The notes: generated from the sequence alone by a model not told the origin. A stretch of DNA of 64,000 nucleotides from CAYXLW01 sp964466055 (GCA_964466055.1 CAYXLW010000001.1:299284-363283), one strand, 5' to 3'. Positions 15,731 through 25,614 are shown, counted from the first letter of the stretch. Program-made: numbers and translations.

Positions 15731-18136
15731 ATGAGGAAAATAGTTCATTACATTAATATACTCTTTAATCTTTCAAGTCATGAATGGCCAAGGGTTATTC
15801 TTTCATGGTTGTTAAAATTTATTTTACAAGCGAGTTATATAATGGGTTCAACGGTATTACTCGCACTTTTTGTTGAAGAATATGGTGTTACTAATCTTCC
15901 TTTTCTTTATATAACTTCTTCCTTATTTATTGTTTTTGGATCAATTCTTTTCTCATTTTTTCTTGAAAGATTTACAAAGAAAAATGAGATTTTTATGATA
16001 ACTATTTTTTCATCAATTCTATTTTTAATAGTACCATTCTTTAGTCACACAAGTTCCGTTTTTTATGGGACACTATTTTTTACATTATCAGTATTTCTTG
16101 CTCAGCTTAACATTATTTTATATTTATTTATTGAAGAATTATTTTCACCACTTGAAAGCGAAAGGACTCTTCCAATTATTGAATCTGCGGAGCCTATTGG
16201 TGGTATTTTTGCTGGATTATTACTTACGGCAAGTGTAACAGTTTTTAATCTATCAGCAGTCACAATTCTTTACTATGTAGGTATAATATTATTTTTTATT
16301 GTTCCAATTCTTCTAAGCTTTTTAAAATTTACAAATAAAGTTCCAAGGCTTGAAATAAAAGAAGAAATTGAATCTTCCCCTGAAAATCGTTTTGCACGAG
16401 CACAAAAAGGGTTAAGGCATATTAAGGGAGTTACTTTTTTAAAGGGAATGCTTGTTGTTGTTTTACTTCATTTTGCTTTTTTGAATCTTGTTGAATTCCA
16501 ATATACAACAGCTTTGGATGCATCTATCAAAAATGAAAAATCTATTCATCCTGAAGAATCAACTCATCATGTTGCTGATGAGGATAATTCTTATGTAAAT
16601 GCACTTACTCACGGACTTGCATTCTGGCATGTAACCTTTTCTATTATTGCATTCTTAATACAGGTATTAAGTGCAAGTAGAATCCATAAACGTTTAGGAG
16701 TCATTAAGTCAATGAAAATTCATCCTCTACTTAATTTATTTTCAGGAGTATTTTTGTTATTTAAATTTGGGTATGTAAGTGGAGTTGCTGCTCGTGGAAT
16801 TTTTGAAGTTACAACTCTTATGCATAGAACTTCTTACCATGCTTCATTTTATGCACTTAAAAAAAGTATTAGAGATCAAGTTAAGGAATTTATGGAAGGG
16901 ATTATAAGACCTTTTGGAATGATGCTTGGAACAATATTACTTTTAGTTATTGTTTATTTTTCCCCTAAAGAAATACAGCATAATATTATAAGTGGTTGTA
17001 TGGTGATAATAATGATTGTCATGTATGTATCACTTAGTAAAATGAAATCACAATATACTCTTGTGGCTAAGAAAAATTTAACAGCACGTAATTCAAATAT
17101 TGAAAAAATTGAGGCAATTGAGATTCTATCACAAAAAGGTCATGAAGATGTTTTAGATATTCTAGGAAAGAATGTGCATGACCATCAACATCCTATAGTA
17201 CAGTCTAAAATTTTAGAAACACTCGGGGCTAAACAAGATGTAAATTCAATACCAAGTATTTTAAATGCTTTTGATTCTGAATTTAAGGAAGTAAAACTTG
17301 CAGCAGCTAGGTCTCTTGGATGTTTCAAAGAATTAGGAAAACATTTTTTCTCACAGTCTTTTGCTAAACATCGTGTTATTCAAGCTTTGCATAAACTGTT
17401 TCTAGAAACAAAATCTAAAACTGTAAAATCTGCGATCATTCGTGTTTTTAAAAATATTAATAATGCCGATGTCATCCCCTTTATTTTAAAAGTTCTTGAT
17501 AATAAAGATGAAAATGTTATTGCAGATGCTATTTATGTTTGTGGATTATTTAATGATATAAACGCTGCTTACTATATTGAAAAATACTTGAAATCGGAAA
17601 ATCCAATTATTAGAAGCACAACAATTGTTTCACTCTGGAATTTCCCTGTTTATAGATTAAAATGTTTGATTCAACTTACAAGCATGCTTGAAAGTAATAA
17701 TGAAAAAGATAAAATTTCAGGAATCTATGTTCTTGGAGAAATTCGATCAATCCAAGAGATCCCAAGACTCATAAAGTTTTTGGAGCATGAAAATGAAATT
17801 ATACAATGTCATGCTGCTATAGCTCTTGCAAAAATGGAGAATGTTGAGGTAACAGAAAAGGTGGTAGAATTTCTTCTTCATGAAGAAGAAAAAATAAAAC
17901 GGCTTACAAGCGAGCTTTTGCAAAAAGTCTCTTTACCTATAAAAAGGAATATTAGTAATGCTTTTAAACATGAGATTTCAGCTAAAATTCATGAGATTAT
18001 TAAAAAAGCTAATAGTTCTTTAATTGATGATATATCTGAAGATGATCTAAGAAAACTTCAAGGACATTATGCTCTTATTTCAGAAACAAAAGAGGTTTTG
18101 ATGATTGAAGAAGAACTGGAAAGGAGGGGGAAATAA
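15731..18136 (+). CDS. transporter-like membrane protein (NTT/MFS-like) fused to HEAT repeats
   Basis: 801 aa. Residues ~15-435 contain ten to twelve hydrophobic segments. The layout resembles the ATP/ADP translocase-like (NTT/Npt) branch of the major facilitator group, including an early SxxWPRVxLSW segment. Residues ~455-770 are a series of helical pairs (LGAKQDVNSIPSILNAF, VLGEIRSIQEIPRLIKFL, AIALAKMENVEV) typical of HEAT/PBS-lyase-like repeats, predicted to be cytosolic. This NTT-like plus HEAT fusion occurs in other bacteria, but its substrate is generally not known. A nucleotide transport role would suit a reduced or host-dependent cell but is inference. It is divergent from sdaAB with its own extended -10 promoter. 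Confidence 0.7.
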   Translation: MRKIVHYINILFNLSSHEWPRVILSWLLKFILQASYIMGSTVLLALFVEEYGVTNLPFLYITSSLFIVFGSILFSFFLERFTKKNEIFMITIFSSILFLIVPFFSHTSSVFYGTLFFTLSVFLAQLNIILYLFIEELFSPLESERTLPIIESAEPIGGIFAGLLLTASVTVFNLSAVTILYYVGIILFFIVPILLSFLKFTNKVPRLEIKEEIESSPENRFARAQKGLRHIKGVTFLKGMLVVVLLHFAFLNLVEFQYTTALDASIKNEKSIHPEESTHHVADEDNSYVNALTHGLAFWHVTFSIIAFLIQVLSASRIHKRLGVIKSMKIHPLLNLFSGVFLLFKFGYVSGVAARGIFEVTTLMHRTSYHASFYALKKSIRDQVKEFMEGIIRPFGMMLGTILLLVIVYFSPKEIQHNIISGCMVIIMIVMYVSLSKMKSQYTLVAKKNLTARNSNIEKIEAIEILSQKGHEDVLDILGKNVHDHQHPIVQSKILETLGAKQDVNSIPSILNAFDSEFKEVKLAAARSLGCFKELGKHFFSQSFAKHRVIQALHKLFLETKSKTVKSAIIRVFKNINNADVIPFILKVLDNKDENVIADAIYVCGLFNDINAAYYIEKYLKSENPIIRSTTIVSLWNFPVYRLKCLIQLTSMLESNNEKDKISGIYVLGEIRSIQEIPRLIKFLEHENEIIQCHAAIALAKMENVEVTEKVVEFLLHEEEKIKRLTSELLQKVSLPIKRNISNAFKHEISAKIHEIIKKANSSLIDDISEDDLRKLQGHYALISETKEVLMIEEELERRGK

Positions 18137-18370
18137 AAAATAACAATTGTTCTTTGCTTTTTATAAATCTCTGCTTTGACATAAAAAATTATCTCTAAGT
18201 CCTTTTTGTCAAATAATTTCAAAAAAAGTCAAGCTTAATACTTTGCTCATTATAAACTTTTCAATAGAATACGAATACATTTTTTATACATAAGATACAA
18301 TGAGAATTTAGTTCAAAGTTAGGAAAATTCTATTTTCTCAATTTACTCCTTCATAACTCTAATAATCACA
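18137..18370. other. intergenic region with a weak inverted repeat
   Basis: TTTGACATAAAAA near 18176 can pair with TTTTTGTCAAA near 18210. It has no T-run and no confident promoter pair. TACAAT at 18296-18301 is a possible -10 for the next gene. Nothing else is seen. Confidence 0.35.
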
Positions 18371-21300
18371 ATGAAACGAAACATACTATCTCTAATATTA
18401 GGCTTTACAATAACACTAATCCTCACCTCTAATATAGCTATTGGAGGAGGAACACAATATTTTATTGTTAAAAATCCTAAACTAAACACTTGGGTAAAAA
18501 CTGAGCAAGAGTTCAATGCTATTACTTTAGAATTTCTTGATGGACAAAAAACAGCTGAAGTGAAATTCCCAAATGAATCAACAGAAAAATATCACCTAGA
18601 AATTGATGGAGAAAATGAAGGCGACAATTTTTCAGAATTATTTTTAACAGAGTACACAAACTATTTTTGGATAGAGTCTGATGGAAAAGTAAATGTTCAT
18701 CTCTACAATAATGAAAAAAAGAAAAAAACTCTTTTTGCCGGAAGCCTTTATGTAGAAGGACTAAAAATAATTTCACGACAAGAGTGGGGGGCAGATGAAA
18801 CCATTAGGTATAATTATAATGATGAAACAATAAGACCAAACGTGGATGTAGATGTAACTAACCTAAGTTCTAGTGAGAAAAAGTGCCAAGATATCATAAG
18901 TAAAAATCCTGATGAATATGTTTATGATCGCGTTGTAAACTCGGAAGGAGAAAACAATTTATTATGGCCAAGACAATACTCAAAAAAAATACAAAAAATT
19001 GTAATCCATCATACAGCTGAATCCGATGGCTCTAGTGAAATTCCTGGAGGAGACAAAATTCGTTCAATATATTACTATCATGCAAAAACTAAAGGGTGGG
19101 GGGATATTGGATATAATTTCATAATTGATCAAGAGGGAAATATTTATGAAGGAAGATCAGGTGGAGATTATATAGTTGGAGGACATGTATATTGTTCAAA
19201 TATAAATACAATGGGAATATCATTAATGGGGAATTTTGTAAAGAATCAACCCACAAAACAACAAGTAGCATCACTTGCAAAATTGCTTTCAGTTCTTTCT
19301 AAAAAATATAATTTAAATTTATCTGAATCAAACGAATTTCATGGGAAAACAGCATCTACTCTTTTAGGACATAGAGACTTAGGAGCAACAGCTTGCCCTG
19401 GAGATAATTTCTATAATCTTTTACCACTTTTTAGAAAACATTTCTCAGTATCTGGAATTGATTTTGGGATATCAGAAAAATCTCGTGAACCAGCATCAGC
19501 ATTTTCTGCTCAAATATCGGGTAGACCAACCAAAATAAGTATGGAACCGATGAGTTCTCAAAATATCACTCTAACCTTTAAAAATACAGGTGATGTTACT
19601 TGGGAAAGAGGTACATGGTTATATGTATCTAGTAATGATAATAACAAACTTTGGGTAGATTCCATTATAATAGACAAAAATTATGTTGCTGCAGATTTAA
19701 GGGAATCTAAAGTTCTTCCAGGGGGGACAGGGCATTTTGATATAAAAATTAACACTGGAATAGAAGGAGGGGTTCACATGCTTGAATTTACGCCTATTAT
19801 TAATGCCGAAAGGAAAATAGAGAGTGCAACTATAGTTTTTCCTGTAGAGATTAAAGATACAACATTTGACTATGAATTTGTAAAGGCTGTTAATCCTGAA
19901 AATCCTTTTTATTATGGACAGAAAAAAGAGGCTAAAGTTTTACTTAAAAATATTGGGAGCACAACTTGGTATAGATCAGGTAAGTTTCCTATAACTCTTG
20001 CTTCGCCAAATAACAAAAAATCATCTTTTGCAGATGAAAAAGATCCAACAACATTTGCATGGATGGATCAAAATGAAATTAAGCCAGGACAAATTGCTTC
20101 ATTTAATTTTGAGATATATGGAGGATTTGAAGAGGGGACATTTGAAGTCCCATTTGTTCCAAGAATTGATGGAGAGAAATTTTTGAAAGATGTTGGCATG
20201 AAATTCATTTTAAAAGTAAAAAAACCAAACTACAAAGCTCAAATATTATATAATAATCTAGATTTAAGTTTTAAGCCTGGAGAAACTAAAACTATAAAAA
20301 TAGGGTTAAAAAATTTCTCAGATGTTGATTGGCAAGAAAACCAAATATCTATACGTGTAGTAAAAAATGAAGGAATAAAATTTCAGCAAAATACATTTTA
20401 TTTCTATGATTTTATTCCCATGAATAAAAGTGGATATACAAACTTAACAATAACTGCACCCATTAAATCTGGAACATTCTCTGCCAAACTTCAAACGCTT
20501 GCTAATGGCAAAAAGTTTAATGTAACTAGATGGCTATATTTGCCTATAACTGTTGAAGAACCTGAACTTAAAGGTAAAATTGCTCAACTAATTGATCCTA
20601 ATATAACTATCCCATTTGGTCGTACAAAAGAAATAAAATTAAAACTTAGAAATGAAGGGAATGTAACATGGGAGAGAAATGGAAGTAATGCTATACAGTT
20701 AGTTAGTCTAAAGCCTAAAAGTTTACTTGTAAGTCAAACATGGATATCTACAAACATTGTTTCATACATGGAAGAAGATTCTATTGCACCAAAAGAAGTT
20801 GCAACGTTTTTATTTTCTGTAAGATTAAATAGTAAAACCAATGTTCAAGAAAGATTTTTAGTTAAATCAAAGTCTCTTGGGATTATAGAAGGTTCTCAAT
20901 TTATTATTAAAGTAAGTCCTGAAAAATTAAATGAAACAATTCCAATTAAACCAGCTGAAATAAAGTCTTATCCTAAAGAAGTAGAAGATATTTCATCAAC
21001 AGACGGGGATTTATCATTTCAAGAGAGGCTAAGAAATCTTAGGCTTCAAAAAGAAAATAATTATGTAAAAAATAACTTATCTGAGATCAATGCGCCTAAA
21101 AAAATCGAAAAACAAACAAAGGATACTTCAATTTCAGAAAGTAAAGACATTCGTATATTGCTTTCATTCCCTCATACTTCTGCAAATGTTTTAAGCTCAA
21201 ATTTATCTAAAGTTTATGTTGATGGGAAATTATTCAGAGAATTGAATAAAGGAGATTCACTTTGGACACGAAAAGATGGTACAAGGATGATTGTTTCGGT

Positions 21301-22018
21301 TAATGGAGAAGAAAAAAGTTATGGTAGTATTATACGAGTAGAAAGTATTAATGGTTATTTAACTCTTTATAACTGGAAACGTTCACCTTCATGGAATCAA
21401 AATATTTTTGACAACACGTTTGAAGAAGTTTTGGAATTTAGGCTTGTTGATAATGAAATAGCTGTAATAAATGAACTTGCTTTTGAAAAATATTTAAGTG
21501 GATGTGCAGAAATACCTGAGGATGAACCACATGAAAAACGTAAAACCATGGCAGTTCTTGCTAGATCTTATGCTAGGCATTACACAGAAACGAATTATAA
21601 AAAATTCCCAGATAAACCCTATGATGGATCCGATTCACCTGATGTTTTTCAGAAATATTTAGGATATAATTATTCTTTGAGGTCTCCTGAATGGCAAACA
21701 GCATTGCAAGAAACTAAAGATGAAGTTCTTACTTATAATGATGAAATATTAAGAACTGCTTATTTTTCTTGTTCTAATGGTAAAACAAAAACTCCAGTAG
21801 AAGCTGGTTGGAATAGTGAATATTACAGTAAAGTTTCGGATGTATATAAATCTGTTGATGATTCTTTTGGTATGGATAAAGGAAGATTTAGTGGGGGGCA
21901 ATGTGGTCATGGGGTAGGACTTTCAGGAAGTGGAGCTAAGGCATTAGCTGATCAGGGGAAAGACTATAAGGAGATTTTGAATTATTATTATCAGGGGGTT
22001 GAGATTGAGAGGAAGTGA
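18371..22018 (+). CDS. secreted cell-wall enzyme: amidase, Ig-like repeats and SpoIID domain
   Basis: 1215 aa with a signal peptide (1-25). Residues ~205-350 are an Amidase_2/PGRP domain with zinc ligands His213 (VIHHTAESD), His334 (GHRDLG) and Cys342 (ACPGD). It is predicted to cut the MurNAc-L-alanine amide bond of peptidoglycan. Four Ig-like domains follow (about 385, 515, 635 and 745 onward), each with the NBR1-type signature KNxGxxTWxR. After a low-complexity linker comes a SpoIID/LytB-like domain (~950-1212) with NELAFEKYLSG, EIPEDEP, AVLARSYARHY and the closing GHGVGLSGSGA. SpoIID is a lytic transglycosylase that cleaves glycan strands. One chain could therefore remove peptide stems and cut glycans, as SpoIIP plus SpoIID do together in Firmicutes. 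No sporulation genes are present. Catalysis is inferred from motifs. Confidence 0.88.
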   Translation: MKRNILSLILGFTITLILTSNIAIGGGTQYFIVKNPKLNTWVKTEQEFNAITLEFLDGQKTAEVKFPNESTEKYHLEIDGENEGDNFSELFLTEYTNYFWIESDGKVNVHLYNNEKKKKTLFAGSLYVEGLKIISRQEWGADETIRYNYNDETIRPNVDVDVTNLSSSEKKCQDIISKNPDEYVYDRVVNSEGENNLLWPRQYSKKIQKIVIHHTAESDGSSEIPGGDKIRSIYYYHAKTKGWGDIGYNFIIDQEGNIYEGRSGGDYIVGGHVYCSNINTMGISLMGNFVKNQPTKQQVASLAKLLSVLSKKYNLNLSESNEFHGKTASTLLGHRDLGATACPGDNFYNLLPLFRKHFSVSGIDFGISEKSREPASAFSAQISGRPTKISMEPMSSQNITLTFKNTGDVTWERGTWLYVSSNDNNKLWVDSIIIDKNYVAADLRESKVLPGGTGHFDIKINTGIEGGVHMLEFTPIINAERKIESATIVFPVEIKDTTFDYEFVKAVNPENPFYYGQKKEAKVLLKNIGSTTWYRSGKFPITLASPNNKKSSFADEKDPTTFAWMDQNEIKPGQIASFNFEIYGGFEEGTFEVPFVPRIDGEKFLKDVGMKFILKVKKPNYKAQILYNNLDLSFKPGETKTIKIGLKNFSDVDWQENQISIRVVKNEGIKFQQNTFYFYDFIPMNKSGYTNLTITAPIKSGTFSAKLQTLANGKKFNVTRWLYLPITVEEPELKGKIAQLIDPNITIPFGRTKEIKLKLRNEGNVTWERNGSNAIQLVSLKPKSLLVSQTWISTNIVSYMEEDSIAPKEVATFLFSVRLNSKTNVQERFLVKSKSLGIIEGSQFIIKVSPEKLNETIPIKPAEIKSYPKEVEDISSTDGDLSFQERLRNLRLQKENNYVKNNLSEINAPKKIEKQTKDTSISESKDIRILLSFPHTSANVLSSNLSKVYVDGKLFRELNKGDSLWTRKDGTRMIVSVNGEEKSYGSIIRVESINGYLTLYNWKRSPSWNQNIFDNTFEEVLEFRLVDNEIAVINELAFEKYLSGCAEIPEDEPHEKRKTMAVLARSYARHYTETNYKKFPDKPYDGSDSPDVFQKYLGYNYSLRSPEWQTALQETKDEVLTYNDEILRTAYFSCSNGKTKTPVEAGWNSEYYSKVSDVYKSVDDSFGMDKGRFSGGQCGHGVGLSGSGAKALADQGKDYKEILNYYYQGVEIERK

Positions 22019-22123
22019 TTTAAACCAGAATGTTTTTTTACTAAGAAATTATATAAAATTAGTATATTAAATTTCTAAGTAATTTTTTGAAGTGGATTTA
22101 AATATTAAAATAGCTGATTATGA

Positions 22124-22264
22124 AAATATTGCAATTTTGAAAGCATATTTAATCGTGCTTCTGATTTTGATTACGATGATATAATTGCTAGAAAAAAAAA
22201 TGTCGTTTGTCAAAATAAAAAATGTAGTAATAAGTTCGATATTACAGGAGATACAATAGTTTAG
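22124..22264 (+). pseudogene. decayed C-terminal coding fragment with a CxxxxC motif
   Basis: An open stretch of 46 codons after TGA 22121, without a start codon, encoding CNFESIFNRASDFDYDD and then CQNKKCSNKFDITGDTIV before TAG. The preceding frame encodes plausible residues (DLNIKIADYENIA), so an upstream frameshift is likely. Coding character is judged by eye. Confidence 0.3.
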
Positions 22265-22266
22265 CT

Positions 22267-24078
22267 TTATATCTTATTTAATTTTAATAATGACATTTTA
22301 TAAGCTACATTGACTATAGCATTCCATACTTCAGTAGTATAATTTTTTTCATATAGACATTTTTTAATTTTCTCGAAAAGTTCATTATCTACGTAAGGCT
22401 TTATATCATCTAATATTAAAATATTCCCACGCTTATTATCTCCAGCTCTATCAATCAAGATTTTAAAGCTAATAGAGTCACGAAATAAATCAACAGATCC
22501 TGAAGCAGGTAATAGTATAAGGTTTGGGAATTTTTCTTGTATAATAGGAAAATATTTGTCTATGTCATTTAGTCCAATATGCATTACACATAAACTTGCA
22601 TTATTAAATATTTCTTTATTTTCCTCCAAAATTTCTTTGAATTTATTAATATCAGTATCAAATTTATTTATGTTTTGAATTTTCATTCCTTCACTGACTT
22701 CCTGAAGACTTTCGAATGTAGCTTTGGCAGATCTATCATGATCCCATAAAACCACATTGCCTAATGGTAAAATATCACTATTTTCATTATTTTCTTTTGT
22801 CTTTTCTTCAACTAAACATTTAGCATTAGAATAATCAATTTTTGCTGTAATAGTATTTCCTTTTTGAGTTAAATTAAAATTCAAGTCTAATGCTTTTACT
22901 GTCTCTATTAAAGTTTTTATTCCTTGTCCTGTTCCTCTTGGAGATGATGATTGAATTTCTCCTATAATTTTATTATTTACTACTGAAAAATTTAATGGTC
23001 CTTCGATTTCATTTTGTATAATAAGCTCTCCTTCTTTGTTGATATGTACTCTAATCTCTCCTGAAGAGTGAACTCTGGCATTTGTTAATAATTCTTTCAA
23101 TATATATGAGTTATTTACCAACGGAACGGAGACTTTTAAATTATCTATTTCTTTAGTAAAGTTAATTCTATCTTTAGAAAAACTATTTGAATGTGAGCAA
23201 GCACTCTCAATATAACTTACAAGATCTATTTCATCATTATTTTCTTTTTTGACATTAACCCAAACCAAAGTAATGTAAGCATGTAATCCTATTAATTTAT
23301 TTAGTGCTTCGGGATATTTCTTAGGGTCATTATATTTATCCTTTAATAAATCAATAAGATATTCAAGTTCTCCTTTAAAGTCATGAAACTTTTTATAATT
23401 AAATTCATCACCATGTATATCTGCTTTTTTCAAAATCCCCACCTTATCCCGTATTTCTTTTTCATTAAAACTTATTAAAAAATCTTCATGCTTTTTCCAG
23501 ATGGATCCTATCTCTCCTCCAACTTCATCTATAAAATCAACAAGAGATGCAAGATTTAATAGTATTCCTTTCATCTCTCTTATGATTTCTATGTACTCTG
23601 GGTCATTTGGCAAATTAAATCCTTTCTTTAGTAATGCTATAATATTTTTTTCCAATATTTTTCTATCGGCACTATCTTTTTGTGTTGGTGAAGTAGCACT
23701 TTTATCCAAAAGTTCTATTTCAGGAATTCTTTCTTTTAGTTTTATTTTGTATTCGTTAATAGATGTATTTGATAAAAATGCGATCGGGATATTTGTTATT
23801 CTATTTTTCATTAACCAAAGTAGTAAAGCATCCCCATTATCTTCATCTGCCTTCTCTTTTTCTTTAGCCATATGTAAATCACTCAATATAAGAGAGACTT
23901 TATAGTTTATTGTATCTTTAATGATTTCTATTGCTTCTGTAGCATTACTTGCAAACTCAATATTAAAATTAGAAATGTCGTTTTTTTCTATCATGTCTCT
24001 TATTACGTTGGCAATATGCTTTTGCCAATCTTTCTTGTCTTCAACTATAAGTATAGTTTCCTTCGGACTATTATTCAT
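22267..24078 (-). CDS. hybrid signalling protein: receiver, histidine-kinase ATPase, degenerate receiver
   Basis: 603 aa from ATG 24078. A consensus TTGACA promoter lies between this ATG and the upstream Met at 24147, so the longer reading is rejected. Residues 1-130 are a response-regulator receiver with Glu13/Asp14, phospho-acceptor Asp67 (LSDLHM), Ser103 and Lys126 all in place. A helical section contains KFHDFKGELEYL, a possible phospho-accepting H-box at His232. Residues 325-415 are a HATPase domain with N-box ELLTNARVHSSG (Asn333) and G-box GTGQGIKTL (382-390). The C-terminal part (~440-603) has receiver-like strands (VVLWDHD, LCVMHIGL) but lacks the acceptor Asp. No membrane span is seen, so it is cytosolic. 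No output regulator is adjacent, and the signal is unknown. Confidence 0.8.
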   Translation of the reverse strand: MNNSPKETILIVEDKKDWQKHIANVIRDMIEKNDISNFNIEFASNATEAIEIIKDTINYKVSLILSDLHMAKEKEKADEDNGDALLLWLMKNRITNIPIAFLSNTSINEYKIKLKERIPEIELLDKSATSPTQKDSADRKILEKNIIALLKKGFNLPNDPEYIEIIREMKGILLNLASLVDFIDEVGGEIGSIWKKHEDFLISFNEKEIRDKVGILKKADIHGDEFNYKKFHDFKGELEYLIDLLKDKYNDPKKYPEALNKLIGLHAYITLVWVNVKKENNDEIDLVSYIESACSHSNSFSKDRINFTKEIDNLKVSVPLVNNSYILKELLTNARVHSSGEIRVHINKEGELIIQNEIEGPLNFSVVNNKIIGEIQSSSPRGTGQGIKTLIETVKALDLNFNLTQKGNTITAKIDYSNAKCLVEEKTKENNENSDILPLGNVVLWDHDRSAKATFESLQEVSEGMKIQNINKFDTDINKFKEILEENKEIFNNASLCVMHIGLNDIDKYFPIIQEKFPNLILLPASGSVDLFRDSISFKILIDRAGDNKRGNILILDDIKPYVDNELFEKIKKCLYEKNYTTEVWNAIVNVAYKMSLLKLNKI

Positions 24079-24101
24079 AATAGGATTTTTAATTAAATTA
24101 T

Positions 24102-24129
24102 ATAATACAAATATTTTTATATTTGTCAA
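24102..24129 (-). promoter_or_regulatory. promoter of the hybrid signalling gene
   Basis: Minus strand: TTGACA (24124-24129), 16-nt spacer, TATTAT (24102-24107). The leader is about 17 nt. Confidence 0.65.
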
Positions 24130-24253
24130 TAAAAAAACTGAGTTCATTTCAAAACTTAATTTTCAATTGGAAATAAGGCACAAAGGTAGCAACAAATTAA
24201 AAAGCTACGAACAGAAATTATTAAATAAAAATAAGGTTTTAAAGTAAAAAAAT

Positions 24254-24285
24254 CCTTGATGGAGCACTCTCAGAGTTTCTCCATC
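24254..24285 (-). terminator. second terminator hairpin downstream of the lipoprotein gene
   Basis: GATGGAG (24258-24264) pairs with CTCCATC (24279-24285). On the minus strand it is followed by AAGGATTTTTTT. Confidence 0.6.
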
Positions 24286-24302
24286 CTTATTTCAATTATA
24301 TC

Positions 24303-24334
24303 AAAAACCCCACCGTATGAATTGTAGGGTTTTT
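24303..24334. terminator. bidirectional terminator hairpin
   Basis: AAAAACCC (24303-24310) pairs with GGGTTTTT (24327-24334), with T-runs in both directions. It serves the minus-strand lipoprotein gene ending at 24361. Confidence 0.7.
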
Positions 24335-24360
24335 ATAATTGATAATGTTTCTTAGAAAAA

Positions 24361-24927
24361 CTATTCCGCATCAAGATTACCCATATCTAAACCTTCTATA
24401 TTAAAATCACCCATCATATCTTTTACCATATCATCCATAGTACAAACCTTCCCAGAAACTGCAAACTTCTCACTTCCAAAAGATTCAGGAGAACATTTAA
24501 TAGTGTATGCAGGATCATTTTCAAATTTCTCATAATCATAATCAAAATCAGCTTCATCTTCTAACTCTTCTTTATTTTCTGAAGTATTAATAGATATCCA
24601 GTTACAGTCAGAGTCTTTGCCATAAATATTTTGTGGATTCATGTATGTGATTTCATCTTTTTGTATCATAGTTTGAGCCATTCCATTAACTTCTGATTCA
24701 ACTCGGATATCGTTTCCTTTTATCCAGTATGCCATATTCATAGGAACTCCCAATTCTTCTCCTGACATTTTTATAGTACATTTCATTGATTCTCCAGATT
24801 CTATTGCTTCAGATATTTTTTCTAAGCTTTCAATTGTTTCAGTTGGAGTGTTTAAGCTATTCCCACAGGAAGACAAAAAGATACTAACTATTGCTAGAGC
24901 AATAAAACTTAAATGTTTTTTATCCAT
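24361..24927 (-). CDS. lipoprotein, unknown function
   Basis: 188 aa. Type II signal peptide with lipobox FLSSC, lipidated at Cys21. The mature protein has an acidic C-terminus and beta-strand-like stretches (MKCTIKMSGEELG, YWIKGNDIRVESEV, TMIQKDEITYMNP). This layout resembles LolA/LppX-like outer-surface beta proteins that carry Met-rich strands, but no family can be named with confidence. Three further cysteines may form disulfides. Monocistronic, followed by two terminator hairpins. Confidence 0.75.
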   Translation of the reverse strand: MDKKHLSFIALAIVSIFLSSCGNSLNTPTETIESLEKISEAIESGESMKCTIKMSGEELGVPMNMAYWIKGNDIRVESEVNGMAQTMIQKDEITYMNPQNIYGKDSDCNWISINTSENKEELEDEADFDYDYEKFENDPAYTIKCSPESFGSEKFAVSGKVCTMDDMVKDMMGDFNIEGLDMGNLDAE

Positions 24928-25052
24928 TTTTTTATAAATTAATAATTAAAAAAAACTTGTGTATACTATAACTTAATAAATATTAAAAAACTTTATTTAA
25001 AGTTAAAAAGAAGATTTTTTCATATTAGTGAGTATTTGGGAAATATTAGAAG

Positions 25053-25220
25053 TACAATCTTGGTCATGAAAGGCGTGGTGGTTACTTCAATTTCCAGTTT
25101 ACTGTTATTTTTAGGAAAAGAAAGGTTTTTAGAAAATATGGAGATAAAAAACAATATACAGAAGAAGTATATTTGAAAGAGATAAATAACGGGAACAAAG
25201 AGCTTTGTTTCTCAATTTAG
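25053..25220 (+). pseudogene. decayed ORF fragment
   Basis: 55 codons from just after TAG 25050 to TAG 25218, without a start codon, encoding YNLGHERRGGYFNFQFTVIF and then a basic region. Composition is protein-like and frames on either side hold short open pieces, so this may be the remains of a frameshifted gene. The rest of 24928-25254 has no other recognisable content. Confidence 0.3.
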
Positions 25221-25254
25221 TTTATTAGAGATAGGGCTAGGATAGAAGATTATA

Positions 25255-25614
25255 TTATTGTAGAACAGCCTCTATCATTTTATGTATATCGTCAGCACCT
25301 TTGTCATTAAAATAGGCTTGTAAGAGCTTCATTTCTTTATCTGCGGGGTTTTGTCTTAGATCTTTCCATGATACTGTTGTAATATTGCCTTCTTTATCTT
25401 TAACTTGTACTAGTTGTCTTTTGTTATCAAAAATATCTAAAATTTGTACACGTTTCCCCATTGCTGTTGCATGATTCCATAAGACAGCACCTTCATTTTT
25501 TTCTATAATTTGATATACAGAATCGGTATCAAAAGGAGGCATGCCTACAGAATTTAATAGGAGTATATCCAATGCTGAAGATAACTCTCCCTTTTTAAAT
25601 GTTTCTTCTGCCAT
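25255..25614 (-). CDS. small cytosolic hypothetical protein
   Basis: 119 aa, no signal peptide or membrane span. The middle (~58-85) reads as a beta-rich segment, VQILDIFDNKRQLVQVKDKE then ITTVSWKDL, like a small barrel or SH3-type fold. Helices lie on either side. No family recognised. A TTGACA hexamer lies upstream at 25667-25672 on the minus strand, but a matching -10 at standard spacing is not clear. Ends 34 nt from the decayed ORF. Confidence 0.6.
   Translation of the reverse strand: MAEETFKKGELSSALDILLLNSVGMPPFDTDSVYQIIEKNEGAVLWNHATAMGKRVQILDIFDNKRQLVQVKDKEGNITTVSWKDLRQNPADKEMKLLQAYFNDKGADDIHKMIEAVLQ

Noticed and set aside
24079..24147. N-terminal extension of the hybrid signalling protein
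   Set aside because: A consensus promoter lies within it, and the receiver domain begins at the later Met.
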